A stretch of 64,000 nucleotides of DNA from Enterococcus faecalis_A (lineage in GTDB: Bacteria > Bacillota > Bacilli > Lactobacillales > Enterococcaceae). The stretch lies in NCBI GenBank assembly GCA_051295955.1, contig JBPDWA010000001.1:372001-436000 (forward strand), read 5' to 3'. Below, one piece after another: positions 29,901-38,059 of this stretch. Position 1 is the stretch's first letter. Every line of letters begins with the position of its first letter. A program made the position numbers and the translations under genes. The notes beneath the pieces are model-generated. The model made no database searches and was not told where the DNA came from. It saw only the letters and a list, made by a program, of their open reading frames with translations.

Positions 29901-32900
29901 TTTTGGCGAAAGTAAAAAGCGAATTGGACAAAAAGGTTACTTTGAAGGACCTAATTTCAAGTGAAACATTTAAGAAATTTTCACAAATGATTCTATCAAG
30001 TCATAATAGTGAACAACTACAAGTTGAAGAGAAAGAAGAATCTAAAGATTATATTGCTTCTTCTCAGCAAAAAAGGATACTGGCTTTGAGTATGAGAGAG
30101 CCTGGCAACACTGCTTACAATATTCCAATTTTATTAAAGATTCCAGTAAATATTGATGATAATAAGTTTTATTCAGCAGTGGATCAGGTGATTCAAAATA
30201 ATGAAGTGCTTAGAACCATTTATTATGTAAAAAATGGCGAGATTTATCAAAAGGTTTTGTCTGATTTTAATATTCAAAGGGAAACCATAGCGGTAGAATT
30301 TCTCCATAGCAGTTCGCAACTTAATCAATATATCCACTCATTTGATTTGATGAAGGAAATTCCAATTAGGTATAAATTATTTAAATCTGCTTCATTAGAG
30401 ACTATGATCCTTTTTGATGTCCACCACATAGCGATGGACGCGGAATCAATAAACCTATTTCTAGATCAAGTTTTTCGTAGTTATAATAATGATCCGCTTA
30501 GTAGATCAGCTTTTCAATACAAAGAATATACAAAATATCAGGTTAAATCTCTTCAGACGACTAGACAAGGTTTAAAGGATTATTGGTCTAAGCGATTTTC
30601 AGGAGTGCATCCTAAACAAATTTTTTGGAAAAGTAAGGAACAAGCTACAGAGGATAAAGAGACAGACAATCTATTTGCTGGAGAAATTGATAAGTTCTTA
30701 ATTGACAGTCAGCTGAATGAACGTATTACTAATTTTTGTGTGAAGAACAGACTTACTAAGTATAACTTATTGTTATCCGGTTTTATTCTTACTTTATCTC
30801 AAATAAGCGGACAAGATGAGCTGGTGATTAACGGGAACTATTCTGGACGTGATAGAGATGAGTTTAATCAGACAATGGGAATGTTTGTAAATACACTTCC
30901 ACATATCTTTAAAATTAATCCCAAAGAAAAAACGAAAGCCTATTTGGAATCTACAAAACAAATTTTACTGGATGATATTGAACATGGTGACTTACCCTAT
31001 GAAGAAATTATTAAACTAGTGAAAGACAAGCAGGTTAGCACTACTGATATTTTTGCAGAAATTGCTTTTGTTTATGAAAAAGAACGAAACTTATTACCTT
31101 TTAATGGAAAACAAATCGAAATAATAGAGCCAGAGTATAACGAAGCCAAGTTTATGCTTTCACTTTTAGTATCTGATAGTCAAAAAGGTTTAAATTGTAT
31201 TATTGAATTTAGAAAAAAAGGTGTACCAAAAGAGAGTGTTGAGAAATTAAAAACAGCTTATGTATCGACCTTAGAAGCTTTAATTAGTGAAAAGCATGAG
31301 TTAAAAATAGAAGATATTGAGGTGAATATGAAAGAACAAGAAGATAAACTTATTGTATGTAGTAAAGGACCGCAAAATGAACTATTTGTTGAAACTTCTA
31401 TTTTAACCGATTTTGAAGAGATTGCGTCGTCTTATCCAAATCGTTTGTGTTTAGTTGAAAACGGTAAAAACTTTACTTTTTCAGAAATTAATAAAAAAGC
31501 GAATGGATTAGCACAGAAAATAAGAGCATCTAATTTGGTACAACAAATAGTTCCAATAATATTGCCAAGGGGAAAAGAGCTGATAATATCAATTTTAGCC
31601 TTATGGAAGGCTGGAAAAGCCTATCTTCCAATAGATCCTGAATATCCGAAAAAAAGAATTCAACAAATTCTAGATGAAAATAATGGACAACTGATTCTTT
31701 CTGATCAATATTATGCTGCCAAGCTTTCAGAATATACTTCAAAAATACTCCAGGTCCAGTACGATTCTATTGAAGCGTTGGAAGATGTCCAAAAGACACG
31801 TAAAATGGATTTGCCCGCTTATGTAATTTATACATCCGGTACGACAGGAAAACCTAAAGGAATCATCATAGGACACAAGGCGCTGGCAAATTATATTCAC
31901 TGGAGTCAACAAACATATATGAAAACGAACAATGATGTAATAGCATTATTCTCTTCAATATCCTTTGATTTAACTGTTACTTCTTTATTTACTTGTCTTT
32001 CTAGTGGTGGAACAACCAAGATTTTTAACGATGATGATCCATTAGCTTTGATTCAAAATGTTTTGCAAGATGAAATGGTGAACATTGTAAAGATGACTCC
32101 GGCACATTTGAAAATTGCTCAAAAAATAAAGAAGCTCTCACAAAGTATCCATACATTTATCATTGGCGGAGAAAATTTACTACATGATTTGGCGGATAGT
32201 GTATATAAACGAATAAACAATGTTCGTATCTTCAATGAATATGGACCAACGGAAGCAACAGTTGGATGCATGGTTTACGAGTTTGATCCTAATATAAAAA
32301 CATTAAGTGTTCCAATTGGGAAGCCAATAGCAAATACAAAAGTCTATATTTTAGGTAAGAATCTGACAAATATTAAAGCTGGAGAAAGTGGAGAACTATT
32401 TATTAGCGGATATGGTCTTGCCAAAGGATACTTAAATGATCCTATTTCCAATGAGCAAAAGTTTATTAAAAATAATGGCAATATCCTTTACCGGACTGGT
32501 GATTTATGTTGTTGTTCGACTTCTGGGGTAATTGAATTTTTTGGAAGAATGGATGAACAAATAAAAATTAATGGGTACAGAATAGATGTAGAAGAAATCC
32601 AAAATACCTTAAAAACGATGGATACTATCAAAGATGCTGTGGTATTAAAAGAAACCTCTTCATCAGGTACTCAAACTCTTACCAGTTACCTAGTTTTGGA
32701 AGAGGGAATAAGATTTTCAGCTGAATATTTTAGAGATAGATTAGCAAATATATTACCCCATTATATGATACCTAATAAATTTCTCCCAATTTCAGCAATT
32801 CCATTAACGATAAATGGGAAAATAGATAAAAATAAACTGCACGAAATGACTGATAAGTTGGAGAATACAAAAGAAACTCAAGTGGTGCTTAATTCTAATC

Positions 32901-35900
32901 AAGTAGAACTGATAGAAACAATTTCTGCTAATTTAAAAATTGAATCAGTGACACTGGCTGATAATTATTATGAACTAGGTGGCGATTCCATACAAGCGAT
33001 AATTATTAGTTCAGAGATGAAAGATAAAGGCTACAATTTAAAGGTTTCTGATATTTTGAAACATCCTCAATTAGAAAAAATGCTTGATTTTGTTAAGCCA
33101 ATACAACAAACGCAAGAATTTACTAGCTTGAAGGAAAATACAAGTTATCCATTAACACCGATTCAACGATGGTTTTTTGCACAGAAGTTTCAAGTGCCTA
33201 ATCACTACAATCAGTCTTTATTATTAAATTTAAAAAAAGATATTAGCTATGAAGCAGTGACGGCTACATTGGAGAAAATCCTTGCAAAACATAGTGTTTT
33301 ACGAACTAAATTTATCACAGAACAAAATACAATTAAACAATGTGTTTTAAAAACTGCTGATAGTCAAATCTCCGAATATTTACAACTGTATACTTTAAGA
33401 GTAGATGAAGACAAAAAAGAACAAATTGAAAAAATTAGCTCGCAAGCTGCAGCTGCAATAGATATATTTAGAGGGCCACTTTGGCAATGTCGTTTTATTA
33501 GATCAAAAAATACTTCCCAATTATTATTTGTATTCCATCATTTGATCATGGATGTAGTCTCTTGGTCTATTTTATTGAATGACTTTGAAAAAGGCTTGAA
33601 TAATATTCTAGGTAAGGAAGATACACCTTATGCTATTTGGGCGGAGACTTTTGAAAATACTACCTTATTTGAAAACGAAGCCGATTTTTGGAAGAACCAG
33701 GAAGCAGCACCTTTGTTTGAATTGAAATCAGTTGAAGAGAAATTACCACAGTTTATTAAATATGATTTAAAGCTGGAAGTAGATCGTGATTCATTAGAAA
33801 AAATGAATAAGCAGCTAAATTCAACAACCTTTGATTTAATAATAACTTGTATCGTTTATGCTTTATCTAAAATAACGAAGAAAGAAAAAGTACCTATTTT
33901 AATGGAAAGTCATGGCAGAAGTACACTATCTCCAGATTTGGATATAAATAACTGTATTGGATGGTTTACAACATTTTATCCACTTGCTTTTGACTGTGAA
34001 TTGGGACAAAGTGGTTTAGAACACTTGAGGACGATACAAGACTTAATGCGGCGAGTAAAGAATATGGGAATTGGTTATTTCGCTAATTTTGATCAGCAGA
34101 AAAATTCATTGCCACAAGTTAAATTCAACTATATTGGTGATGTATCAGATCGTTTGAGTTCTGATTTGTTTGAACTAGATGAAACCTATGTTGGAAGTGA
34201 TATTTCTGATGGCAACAAGTCTTCTTTTCCCCTTGAAATTAATTGTCGACTCATAAGAAATAAAATAATTTTTGAAATACAGCAATCGAGAATACTAGAT
34301 CCAATTTTTGATAAAGAAAGCTTCAAGCTTGTCTTGGAGCAAGAGCTAGAAGCTTTACGTACACTAAATACAAGTTTCTCTTCAGAGCAAAAATTAGAAG
34401 TTGTCAAAGATGAGCAAAAACTATTTTATCAAAAAATCAACATGCTGTTAAAAAAATATCCTAATATTCAAGCAATGCATTCGCTAATGCCGACACAAGA
34501 AGGATTATTTTATGAATGGGTAAAGGATCCTACAAGCAGCAACTATGTTGAACAAACGGTTATCGAGCTTAAAGGTGAGATTGAACGAGAAAAATTTATC
34601 AACACTGTCAATATCTTTGCTGAAAAATTAGAGATTCTGCGTTCAACTTTTGTTTATAGTGAGGAATCATCACAGCCAGCACAAATAATAGCTTCAAAAA
34701 ATAGCGTTGAAATTAGTTATAGAAGAGTTCTAACAAAAGACATTGACAAGATCATTGAAAGCGATCAAGAAGAACCCTTTGACTTGAACAATGGACCACT
34801 TGTCAGATTAACTTATATTTTCTGTCTTGACGGATTGGATCGTATTATTTTTACTTTTCATCATATTTTATTAGATGGTTGGAGCAAAACACTCTTGATT
34901 GAACAATTTGCTAAGGCGATCTCGAGTGAAAAGGTATGGCTATCAAAGGATCAATTATGTTTTTGTGACTATGCTGACTATATAAATAGCAGAAAAACAG
35001 CACATGATATAGTTTGGTGGCAGAATTACCTGAAGGACTACGACTCAAAAATAACATTTCCGGTAATAGAAGGTTTGACCAGACAAGAAGACGCTGTTGA
35101 ACAAATTGATTTTAGTTTTGATAAACAGATTTTAGAAAAATTAAAGAACGTTGCTCGGAATAATAAAACAACATTAAGCATTATCATTAATGTTGTTTGG
35201 GGTCTGCTCTTACAAAGATATGCAAATAGTAAGGATATTATTTTCGGAACAGTTGTCTCAGGAAGAAATAGAGATTTTGAAGGAGTATCTAATGGAATTG
35301 GGATGTTTGCTAACACAATTCCAGTGAGAATTAATGCGAAAAACTGCCAGACAATTGATCGTTTGATAGATCAGGTAAAGCAGGACACATTAGAAATGAT
35401 GGATGTTGATTTTTATTCTCTTGCAGATATTGTTTCAAGTACATCAATCAACAATAAGACGATTAATCAGCTTGTTGTTTTTGAGAATTTGGAACATGAA
35501 AAAGAAGCCACTCCAGCTGATTATAAAATTTTAAAGACGAGTTCTAAAACGGAATTTGCTCTTGAAGTATTTTTTGGTGTAGCAACGGTACTTCAAATTA
35601 GATTGAGATATCATTCAAGTGTTTTGGCCAAGCATACCATTCAATCATTCATTGCCAGTTTTACGACCATTGTAGAACAGATTTCGGAAAATGATAAGAT
35701 GCTTCTCAGCGAAATAGCATTACTGAATGAAGAAGAACAACAGCAGCTATTAGCTCTGACTAGTCATTCAACAAATGGAAAAACAGATTATCCAGTAAAC
35801 GTTCCTAGCTTAATGGCAATTCTTTCTGAAAATTTTGTGCAATATGCTAATAAGGTAGCTGTAATCTATCGTGGAGAAAAATATAGCTATGAATATCTAG

Positions 35901-38020
35901 ATCAAAAATCGAACCAAATTGCTAATTTGTTAAAGAAACATAAGGTTAAACCTTCGGATGTTGTAGGGCTATATTTTGATAAATCGGTAGAACTATTGAT
36001 TGCGATGATTGGAATAATGAAAGTCGGTGCGGTAATGTTGCCGATTGACATAGAATTACCAGAAAAAAGAGTTCAATATATGATTAAAAATTCTGAATGT
36101 GATTTACTATTATCCCCAAAAATGAACCATGAAGATTATTTTAAAGGGGTTAAAGTAATTCAGCTGAAAGAATATACTGAGTTGGATTGTTCTGCTGTAA
36201 CGGAATGGAAAAAAGTAAATGGTAGTGATTTGCAATATATTCTATATACTTCTGGTTCAACTGGACGGCCAAAAGGTGTTGAAGTTTCTATTGGGGCCTT
36301 AGCAAATTTTATAACTTACAGCCAGAAAGCAGTTGAAATTGAAGAGGATATAAATATGATTTCGATTACGTCTTGTTCTTTTGATATCTTTATTTCTGAG
36401 ACATTCTTTCCTTTAATAAAAGGTGGAAAGCTTACAATATTAAATAACACAGAATCGAAGGATCCAGCCCGTGTTTTGGAAACAATTAATCAGTATGAAT
36501 GTAATGCTATCCAGACAACCCCGTCAAGAGTAAAAGTAATCCTTGAGGAAATGAAGACTGACTTAGAACTTAGCAGTATTAGAATGGTCTATTTGATAGG
36601 AGAAGTCTTAAAAGAGTCATTAATATGTCAGTTAGAAAAAATCGAACCTCTTGCCATATATAATTGTTATGGTCCAACAGAGGCGACAATCTGGGTGACG
36701 GCTAAAAAAGTTCAATTAAATCAGAAAATCACAGTAGGAAAGCCTATTGAAAATGTTGAACTTTATATATTAAATGATGATAATCAATTAGCTCCTTTGG
36801 GTAGTTACGGTCAATTGGCTATTTCTGGTAACTCATTGGCAAACGGCTATAGAAATAATCCAGATCAAAATGAAGCAGCCTTTATTACACTTGGTGGTGT
36901 AATAAATCGCCGAGTATATTTGACTGGAGATTTAGCTAGATGGTCATCTAATGGCGAAATTGAAGTAGCAGGAAGAATAGATAATCAAATCAAAATAAAT
37001 GGTGTCAGAATTGAACTTAAAGAAATTGAAGAAGTTGCAAAAAGATTTATTGGGGTTAAAGACGCTGTGATTGTAACTGAGAAGAATCAAAACAGCAAGG
37101 AAATTCATTTGTATATCTCGCTTTATGATGATGAAGTAATATTAGATACCGAAAAATATAGACACTATTTATCATCAAATTTGATGTCTCAAATGATGCC
37201 GAAGGTGATCAAACAGGTTCGGAAGCTTCCGCTTAATTTAAACGGGAAAATTGATAATAAACAACTGCGAAAATTACCTGTTTTAAATGAGAACCAAACG
37301 GTTAAAAAGACTGTTTACCAAAATTCAAATGAAGAAAAAATGAGTAAACTGTGGTCTGATATTCTCGGAATAAAAATCACTTCAACAACGGACACCTTTT
37401 TTGATATAGGTGGTAATTCACTAAAAGTAATAAAATTAGTAAATTTAATTAATGAAACATTTAATGTTGATCTTTCCGTAAGTGATTTCTTTAGCAATCC
37501 TACAATCAGCTTATTAACAAAGAAACTTGAATATGGAGTGACTAAAGAAAATACTGAAGCACAAAATACGTGCTACAATCAGCATTTGATTTTGCCTGAT
37601 ACTTTTAGGAAATTAGCTAAAAGTAGGTTTCGAATAACGGTAATAAGTGCATTTTGTTTGCTTATTTCAGCAGTAGAGCACAGCACAGAACTTGTGATAC
37701 AAGAATACAGAGATAATCAGAGAACCAAGCGACTGGTATCACTTGCTGGGATTGAAGAGAGTGATCAGTTGTTAGAAAGAATTAACCAAGCTTTTTCAAC
37801 TACTTTTTTAACCGAAAATTATTCAAAAACTACTAGTAAAGAGACTAATTGGATACTATCCGAGGAAACAGTTGAAATTGAGAAACAAGAAAAAGGGATT
37901 TTTATTGATTCAGGAAAAAGAGAAGTTATTTTTCTTTTAGGAAAAAAGGCTGGTAGTTCAAAAGAATTAAATCAGCTAAGCAATATGTTGGAAACAATTT
38001 TAAAAAAAATAGGTAATTGA
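20951..38020 (+). CDS. Five-module non-ribosomal peptide synthetase
   Basis: Giant cytoplasmic synthetase of 5,689 aa. By rough residue number of core motifs: A1 (143), T1 (GMNSL, 516), C1 (HHIAFDG, 675), A2 (1117), T2 (GGDSIKAI, 1487), E1 (HHLMIDEVSW, 1672), C2 (HHILMDGW, 2134), A3 (2588), T3 (2974), C3 (HHIAMDAES, 3157; usual DG is DA), A4 (3627), T4 (4010), E2 (HHLIMDVVSW, 4196), C4 (HHILLDGWS, 4636), A5 (5100), T5 (5487), then about 160 residues resembling half a C domain. C2 and C4 follow E domains and read like D-L type condensation domains. Specificity codes read by hand: A1 DAIIMAGVSK, A2 DAMIIGAVSK (no confident match), A3 DLTKFGHIGK (Asp-like), A4 DLTKIGEVGK (Asn), A5 DISQYICIWK (weakly Gly-like). 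All six A-domain lysines (NGK) are present. It lacks a starter C domain and a TE. GGAAGG at 20935-20940 is 10 nt before ATG 20951; ATGs at 20933 and 20945 are too early or too close. Confidence 0.95.
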   Translation: MKTQNEKNAQAENNFKTLVSRFEHICSLHPDEVAITFKHKKLTYRSLNAKANRVANTLLAKGIKEEDKIPILLDRSEKIIISILGILKAGAAFVPLSKEYPEERIQYIVSKVAAPLVIDDLFWTEKLSNSETNPVAEITGHSLAYIIFTSGTTGKPKGVMIEHQSIINSVKAHAEVLNIQNGGKKYLQYANFVFDASVIEIFPTLLYGNELVITPSELRLDIYKLSEYIKNNRIHCAIIPPAMLDTDTLLPLNFLMVAGEASNTEILDKYTKNNVHIINGYGPTELAVSVSLHEYRLGDTATNIGKPQAGVEFYNLNSTGQLVKTGEIGELVVSGVQVARGYIGEATLTEEKFIKNDFCKGKAYKTGDLVKRNEDGTYEFMGRNDFQVKVRGYRIELNEVEARIQELSEVKKVVCNTYKNSLIAYYVSDTPLSVIYLKNELKNKLPKYMIPDFFKHLNQLPMTINGKVDKRQLPLPKDLDETIEYSVTDTESLVKSVVEETLGLNNLSPETNLFEVGMNSLSAMKAAKKLKLPSDTLFEEKTIKNIAEVKEKGDDCSKILPRTKKTEEMSYAQERLWFLNCLNTETSAYNIPIIITLCTKIDIEKLISSISVVVNRHDVLRTMFIDDKPVISNKNIEVTQVPINNRTFFLKPFDLVEEIPIRVNIHSNKLMICIHHIAFDGWSLDIFINELLNAYNNHRMHTMEIQYSDFAVWQKKFINSGILDRQLPYWRKHLTNYEELNLPHDFDRPEYFSGKGDTVTIRLEQEVMREIENSAKNNATTPFTVLLSAYFITLASFSNQSDIVVGSPFSNRHYADTDNLIGFFVNTLPVRSVIDWNDTVADYFAKINDILLNHSKNQDIPFEKIVEDQKIDSGIFSSNPIFQTTFAIQEFGKVNDDLESIFTSIDTSYELPVSSFDLSVTLDKSNLCFNYSTDVFKKETINAIAETYLEILKQIIDQKELQLSKLSYKSDAIPFINQEIPFDSLLEMFDLQVKNKPQEIAVISGEKQLTYEQLDQQANQVAHLLDQNYNIGIGDIIPILFGKSEKAIIAILGIMKTGAAFCALDLSFPQQRIDSICQLTKAKLIVTEKTIDEADLFSFRFLRPSISSENLAYLIFTSGTTGNPKGVMVNQKAIVNTIYSQAKTFGISEGDNTYLQYANYIFDASVMEIFSALCFGNRLAILPEKARLSLELIAKFILKEKVNIAILPPVILNTDILLPLDTLIVGGDKTRQPVIDFYLKAGIKVFNAYGPTEASVSTTLHEYAAGDSATMIGTPQLNTSVYVLDEFLRMVPKGGIGELYIGGPQLATGYYHNKIQTQERFIKSNYGRIYRTGDIVRYMPSKDLKYVGRNDFQIKIRGNRVEIEAIEAKLLQFDGIKATVVIFKDELLVAYYVADSYLNKNKIREHLSQKLPSYMLPHYYEQLDQLPLTNSGKVDRNMLPKIKKERANQVFRTPKNQLEVKIREAFASALHSKQEEISTDDNFFHIGGDSIKAISVSSLLKKNNIHLSVRQIMETPTISCLSEKVKNGQNCPKIETMIQDGVVNQLPIQEWFFDRELKTPNHFNQAYILQTNTNYSNELLLEAFKQLVYHHDALRSQMKYAKKELKQVTVDEINQSENIFVETITLNTARLNEESISKIASECQEQLDLEAGRAIIVKQLLSENNSYLIVTIHHLMIDEVSWLILLEDLFYLLNRPRTEWLLPAKSTSAYGWAAYLKNEVKKGIFDYEIPYWQQVLQKQEEEVIQKVNNQDLIYKNSKNIDFCLSRSISEKLITKANQAFNTKVLDLLLTALSAAVNETYSKQTISVLLEGHGRNFLADNLSLDRTVGWFTSLYPIKLDNSLKGMKEQIITTKEALREIPSDGQHFLSLVKYRDELKIDSKNWQENAEISFNYLGDITAKKTENYRIVPKTISNTIGKLNKKLAKIEINCFVLDGLFKTEVNYSTAIEESKVIEFLSAYKKSLQDIVMTCLAIEGVIKTKSDYNCKGLTNEDYHSIVREFHHVDAIQKLTKMQLGIFYDYLKKPESNNYSEQITFEIKGDISTEKIITTFQLIQKNNQQLRTRFRYEGLTDVYQVVVPNCIGEVNIIEEEDENEIWRYLEEEANRSFDLLKDSLIRLHCIVKDSNTKILAFSYHHILMDGWGTNQLVERFFSILAGEKLEDNFVDYTDYLESYFKGDKQGAINYWKNYLSGYKEETNVPSFNLGEKSQEDKMRRKKFKLTTESFQSVNSAKKRLGVNLSDIFTSVWGIVLQKITATDDVVFGSIISGRENEEVDLTRIIGLCIEQIPIRIINKNNRFDEVVHTVNRDFINIPQNSNLSISEIMGLVDCSTPQHKIIVDNYPQTFNYLKTENQDISIEMRRSYEKVEYDFGINFIFENEKIAVEFNYNLKKYSNEDIDKLYEIFNLVLKTVVSKPQIELAKISIVSDKENELLELFSGEPISTEVSPTFLERFEGLVKSQPDCTALNGKDSFWTYNELNDYADSIAHSLECNNVKKDDNVALLCKNAELMLPAILAVMKMGAVFVPLDSNAPIKRNNWIIKESDCKAVLSDYNETKINHLPVIDVLSVNSEKYERISTYDPESLAYIIYTSGTSGKPKGVQIKNKSLSNYIDGLIEKVGKQGLRSSIVLSQLNFDLGFTALFVPLSFGGEVTVLDKEEYIDSETIVYYIMKNRVTYLKVTPSLFSTFEFECFSKCRSLQLIFLGGELPDTKAILNFLKYNPQVEFLNHYGPTETTIGCLLNHINIEELEKKSSYNCIGKPIKNNKVYILDKNHQQLPLGMTGEIFISGKGVASGYLNNSMLTKEKFTENPFLPGAKMYATGDEGRFNQAGSIEFLGRKDFQIKHLGYRVELTEIEETFKRFEPVINAAVVQIDRDKLGVALVLKCNEELEAVKKLGNNELPEYMRPSVYKLFDKLPLTANGKKDYKSITKLLSKKKCLPNETDNVLSEKEQQIIHIIREVMGDPAIKIEDNFYDVGGNSILAIRILAKVKSELDKKVTLKDLISSETFKKFSQMILSSHNSEQLQVEEKEESKDYIASSQQKRILALSMREPGNTAYNIPILLKIPVNIDDNKFYSAVDQVIQNNEVLRTIYYVKNGEIYQKVLSDFNIQRETIAVEFLHSSSQLNQYIHSFDLMKEIPIRYKLFKSASLETMILFDVHHIAMDAESINLFLDQVFRSYNNDPLSRSAFQYKEYTKYQVKSLQTTRQGLKDYWSKRFSGVHPKQIFWKSKEQATEDKETDNLFAGEIDKFLIDSQLNERITNFCVKNRLTKYNLLLSGFILTLSQISGQDELVINGNYSGRDRDEFNQTMGMFVNTLPHIFKINPKEKTKAYLESTKQILLDDIEHGDLPYEEIIKLVKDKQVSTTDIFAEIAFVYEKERNLLPFNGKQIEIIEPEYNEAKFMLSLLVSDSQKGLNCIIEFRKKGVPKESVEKLKTAYVSTLEALISEKHELKIEDIEVNMKEQEDKLIVCSKGPQNELFVETSILTDFEEIASSYPNRLCLVENGKNFTFSEINKKANGLAQKIRASNLVQQIVPIILPRGKELIISILALWKAGKAYLPIDPEYPKKRIQQILDENNGQLILSDQYYAAKLSEYTSKILQVQYDSIEALEDVQKTRKMDLPAYVIYTSGTTGKPKGIIIGHKALANYIHWSQQTYMKTNNDVIALFSSISFDLTVTSLFTCLSSGGTTKIFNDDDPLALIQNVLQDEMVNIVKMTPAHLKIAQKIKKLSQSIHTFIIGGENLLHDLADSVYKRINNVRIFNEYGPTEATVGCMVYEFDPNIKTLSVPIGKPIANTKVYILGKNLTNIKAGESGELFISGYGLAKGYLNDPISNEQKFIKNNGNILYRTGDLCCCSTSGVIEFFGRMDEQIKINGYRIDVEEIQNTLKTMDTIKDAVVLKETSSSGTQTLTSYLVLEEGIRFSAEYFRDRLANILPHYMIPNKFLPISAIPLTINGKIDKNKLHEMTDKLENTKETQVVLNSNQVELIETISANLKIESVTLADNYYELGGDSIQAIIISSEMKDKGYNLKVSDILKHPQLEKMLDFVKPIQQTQEFTSLKENTSYPLTPIQRWFFAQKFQVPNHYNQSLLLNLKKDISYEAVTATLEKILAKHSVLRTKFITEQNTIKQCVLKTADSQISEYLQLYTLRVDEDKKEQIEKISSQAAAAIDIFRGPLWQCRFIRSKNTSQLLFVFHHLIMDVVSWSILLNDFEKGLNNILGKEDTPYAIWAETFENTTLFENEADFWKNQEAAPLFELKSVEEKLPQFIKYDLKLEVDRDSLEKMNKQLNSTTFDLIITCIVYALSKITKKEKVPILMESHGRSTLSPDLDINNCIGWFTTFYPLAFDCELGQSGLEHLRTIQDLMRRVKNMGIGYFANFDQQKNSLPQVKFNYIGDVSDRLSSDLFELDETYVGSDISDGNKSSFPLEINCRLIRNKIIFEIQQSRILDPIFDKESFKLVLEQELEALRTLNTSFSSEQKLEVVKDEQKLFYQKINMLLKKYPNIQAMHSLMPTQEGLFYEWVKDPTSSNYVEQTVIELKGEIEREKFINTVNIFAEKLEILRSTFVYSEESSQPAQIIASKNSVEISYRRVLTKDIDKIIESDQEEPFDLNNGPLVRLTYIFCLDGLDRIIFTFHHILLDGWSKTLLIEQFAKAISSEKVWLSKDQLCFCDYADYINSRKTAHDIVWWQNYLKDYDSKITFPVIEGLTRQEDAVEQIDFSFDKQILEKLKNVARNNKTTLSIIINVVWGLLLQRYANSKDIIFGTVVSGRNRDFEGVSNGIGMFANTIPVRINAKNCQTIDRLIDQVKQDTLEMMDVDFYSLADIVSSTSINNKTINQLVVFENLEHEKEATPADYKILKTSSKTEFALEVFFGVATVLQIRLRYHSSVLAKHTIQSFIASFTTIVEQISENDKMLLSEIALLNEEEQQQLLALTSHSTNGKTDYPVNVPSLMAILSENFVQYANKVAVIYRGEKYSYEYLDQKSNQIANLLKKHKVKPSDVVGLYFDKSVELLIAMIGIMKVGAVMLPIDIELPEKRVQYMIKNSECDLLLSPKMNHEDYFKGVKVIQLKEYTELDCSAVTEWKKVNGSDLQYILYTSGSTGRPKGVEVSIGALANFITYSQKAVEIEEDINMISITSCSFDIFISETFFPLIKGGKLTILNNTESKDPARVLETINQYECNAIQTTPSRVKVILEEMKTDLELSSIRMVYLIGEVLKESLICQLEKIEPLAIYNCYGPTEATIWVTAKKVQLNQKITVGKPIENVELYILNDDNQLAPLGSYGQLAISGNSLANGYRNNPDQNEAAFITLGGVINRRVYLTGDLARWSSNGEIEVAGRIDNQIKINGVRIELKEIEEVAKRFIGVKDAVIVTEKNQNSKEIHLYISLYDDEVILDTEKYRHYLSSNLMSQMMPKVIKQVRKLPLNLNGKIDNKQLRKLPVLNENQTVKKTVYQNSNEEKMSKLWSDILGIKITSTTDTFFDIGGNSLKVIKLVNLINETFNVDLSVSDFFSNPTISLLTKKLEYGVTKENTEAQNTCYNQHLILPDTFRKLAKSRFRITVISAFCLLISAVEHSTELVIQEYRDNQRTKRLVSLAGIEESDQLLERINQAFSTTFLTENYSKTTSKETNWILSEETVEIEKQEKGIFIDSGKREVIFLLGKKAGSSKELNQLSNMLETILKKIGN

Positions 38021-38042
38021 CAGTTTTTGTCAATTACCTATT
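38008..38042 (+). promoter_or_regulatory. 14-bp perfect hairpin over the NRPS stop codon
   Basis: Arms AATAGGTAATTGAC (38008-38021) and GTCAATTACCTATT (38029-38042) are exact complements around a 7-nt loop AGTTTTT. The left arm contains the last NRPS codons and the TGA stop; the right arm ends one base before the GGAAGGA ribosome site of the next gene. No T-run follows, so it is not a standard terminator. It could process or stabilise the long transcript, or tune translation of the acyltransferase. Confidence 0.8.
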
Positions 38043-38059
38043 GGAAGGATGATTCTACT

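Noticed and set aside
31840..34400. N-acyl-D-Asn prodrug system like colibactin, zwittermicin or amicoumacin
   Set aside because: D-Asn is predicted, but in module 4 of a line whose first module has no starter C domain, and no ClbP-type membrane peptidase is encoded in the window.
38008..38042. Intrinsic terminator after the NRPS gene
   Set aside because: No T-run follows the stem, the next ribosome site begins at once, and ending transcription here would cut the PKS genes off from the only visible promoter.
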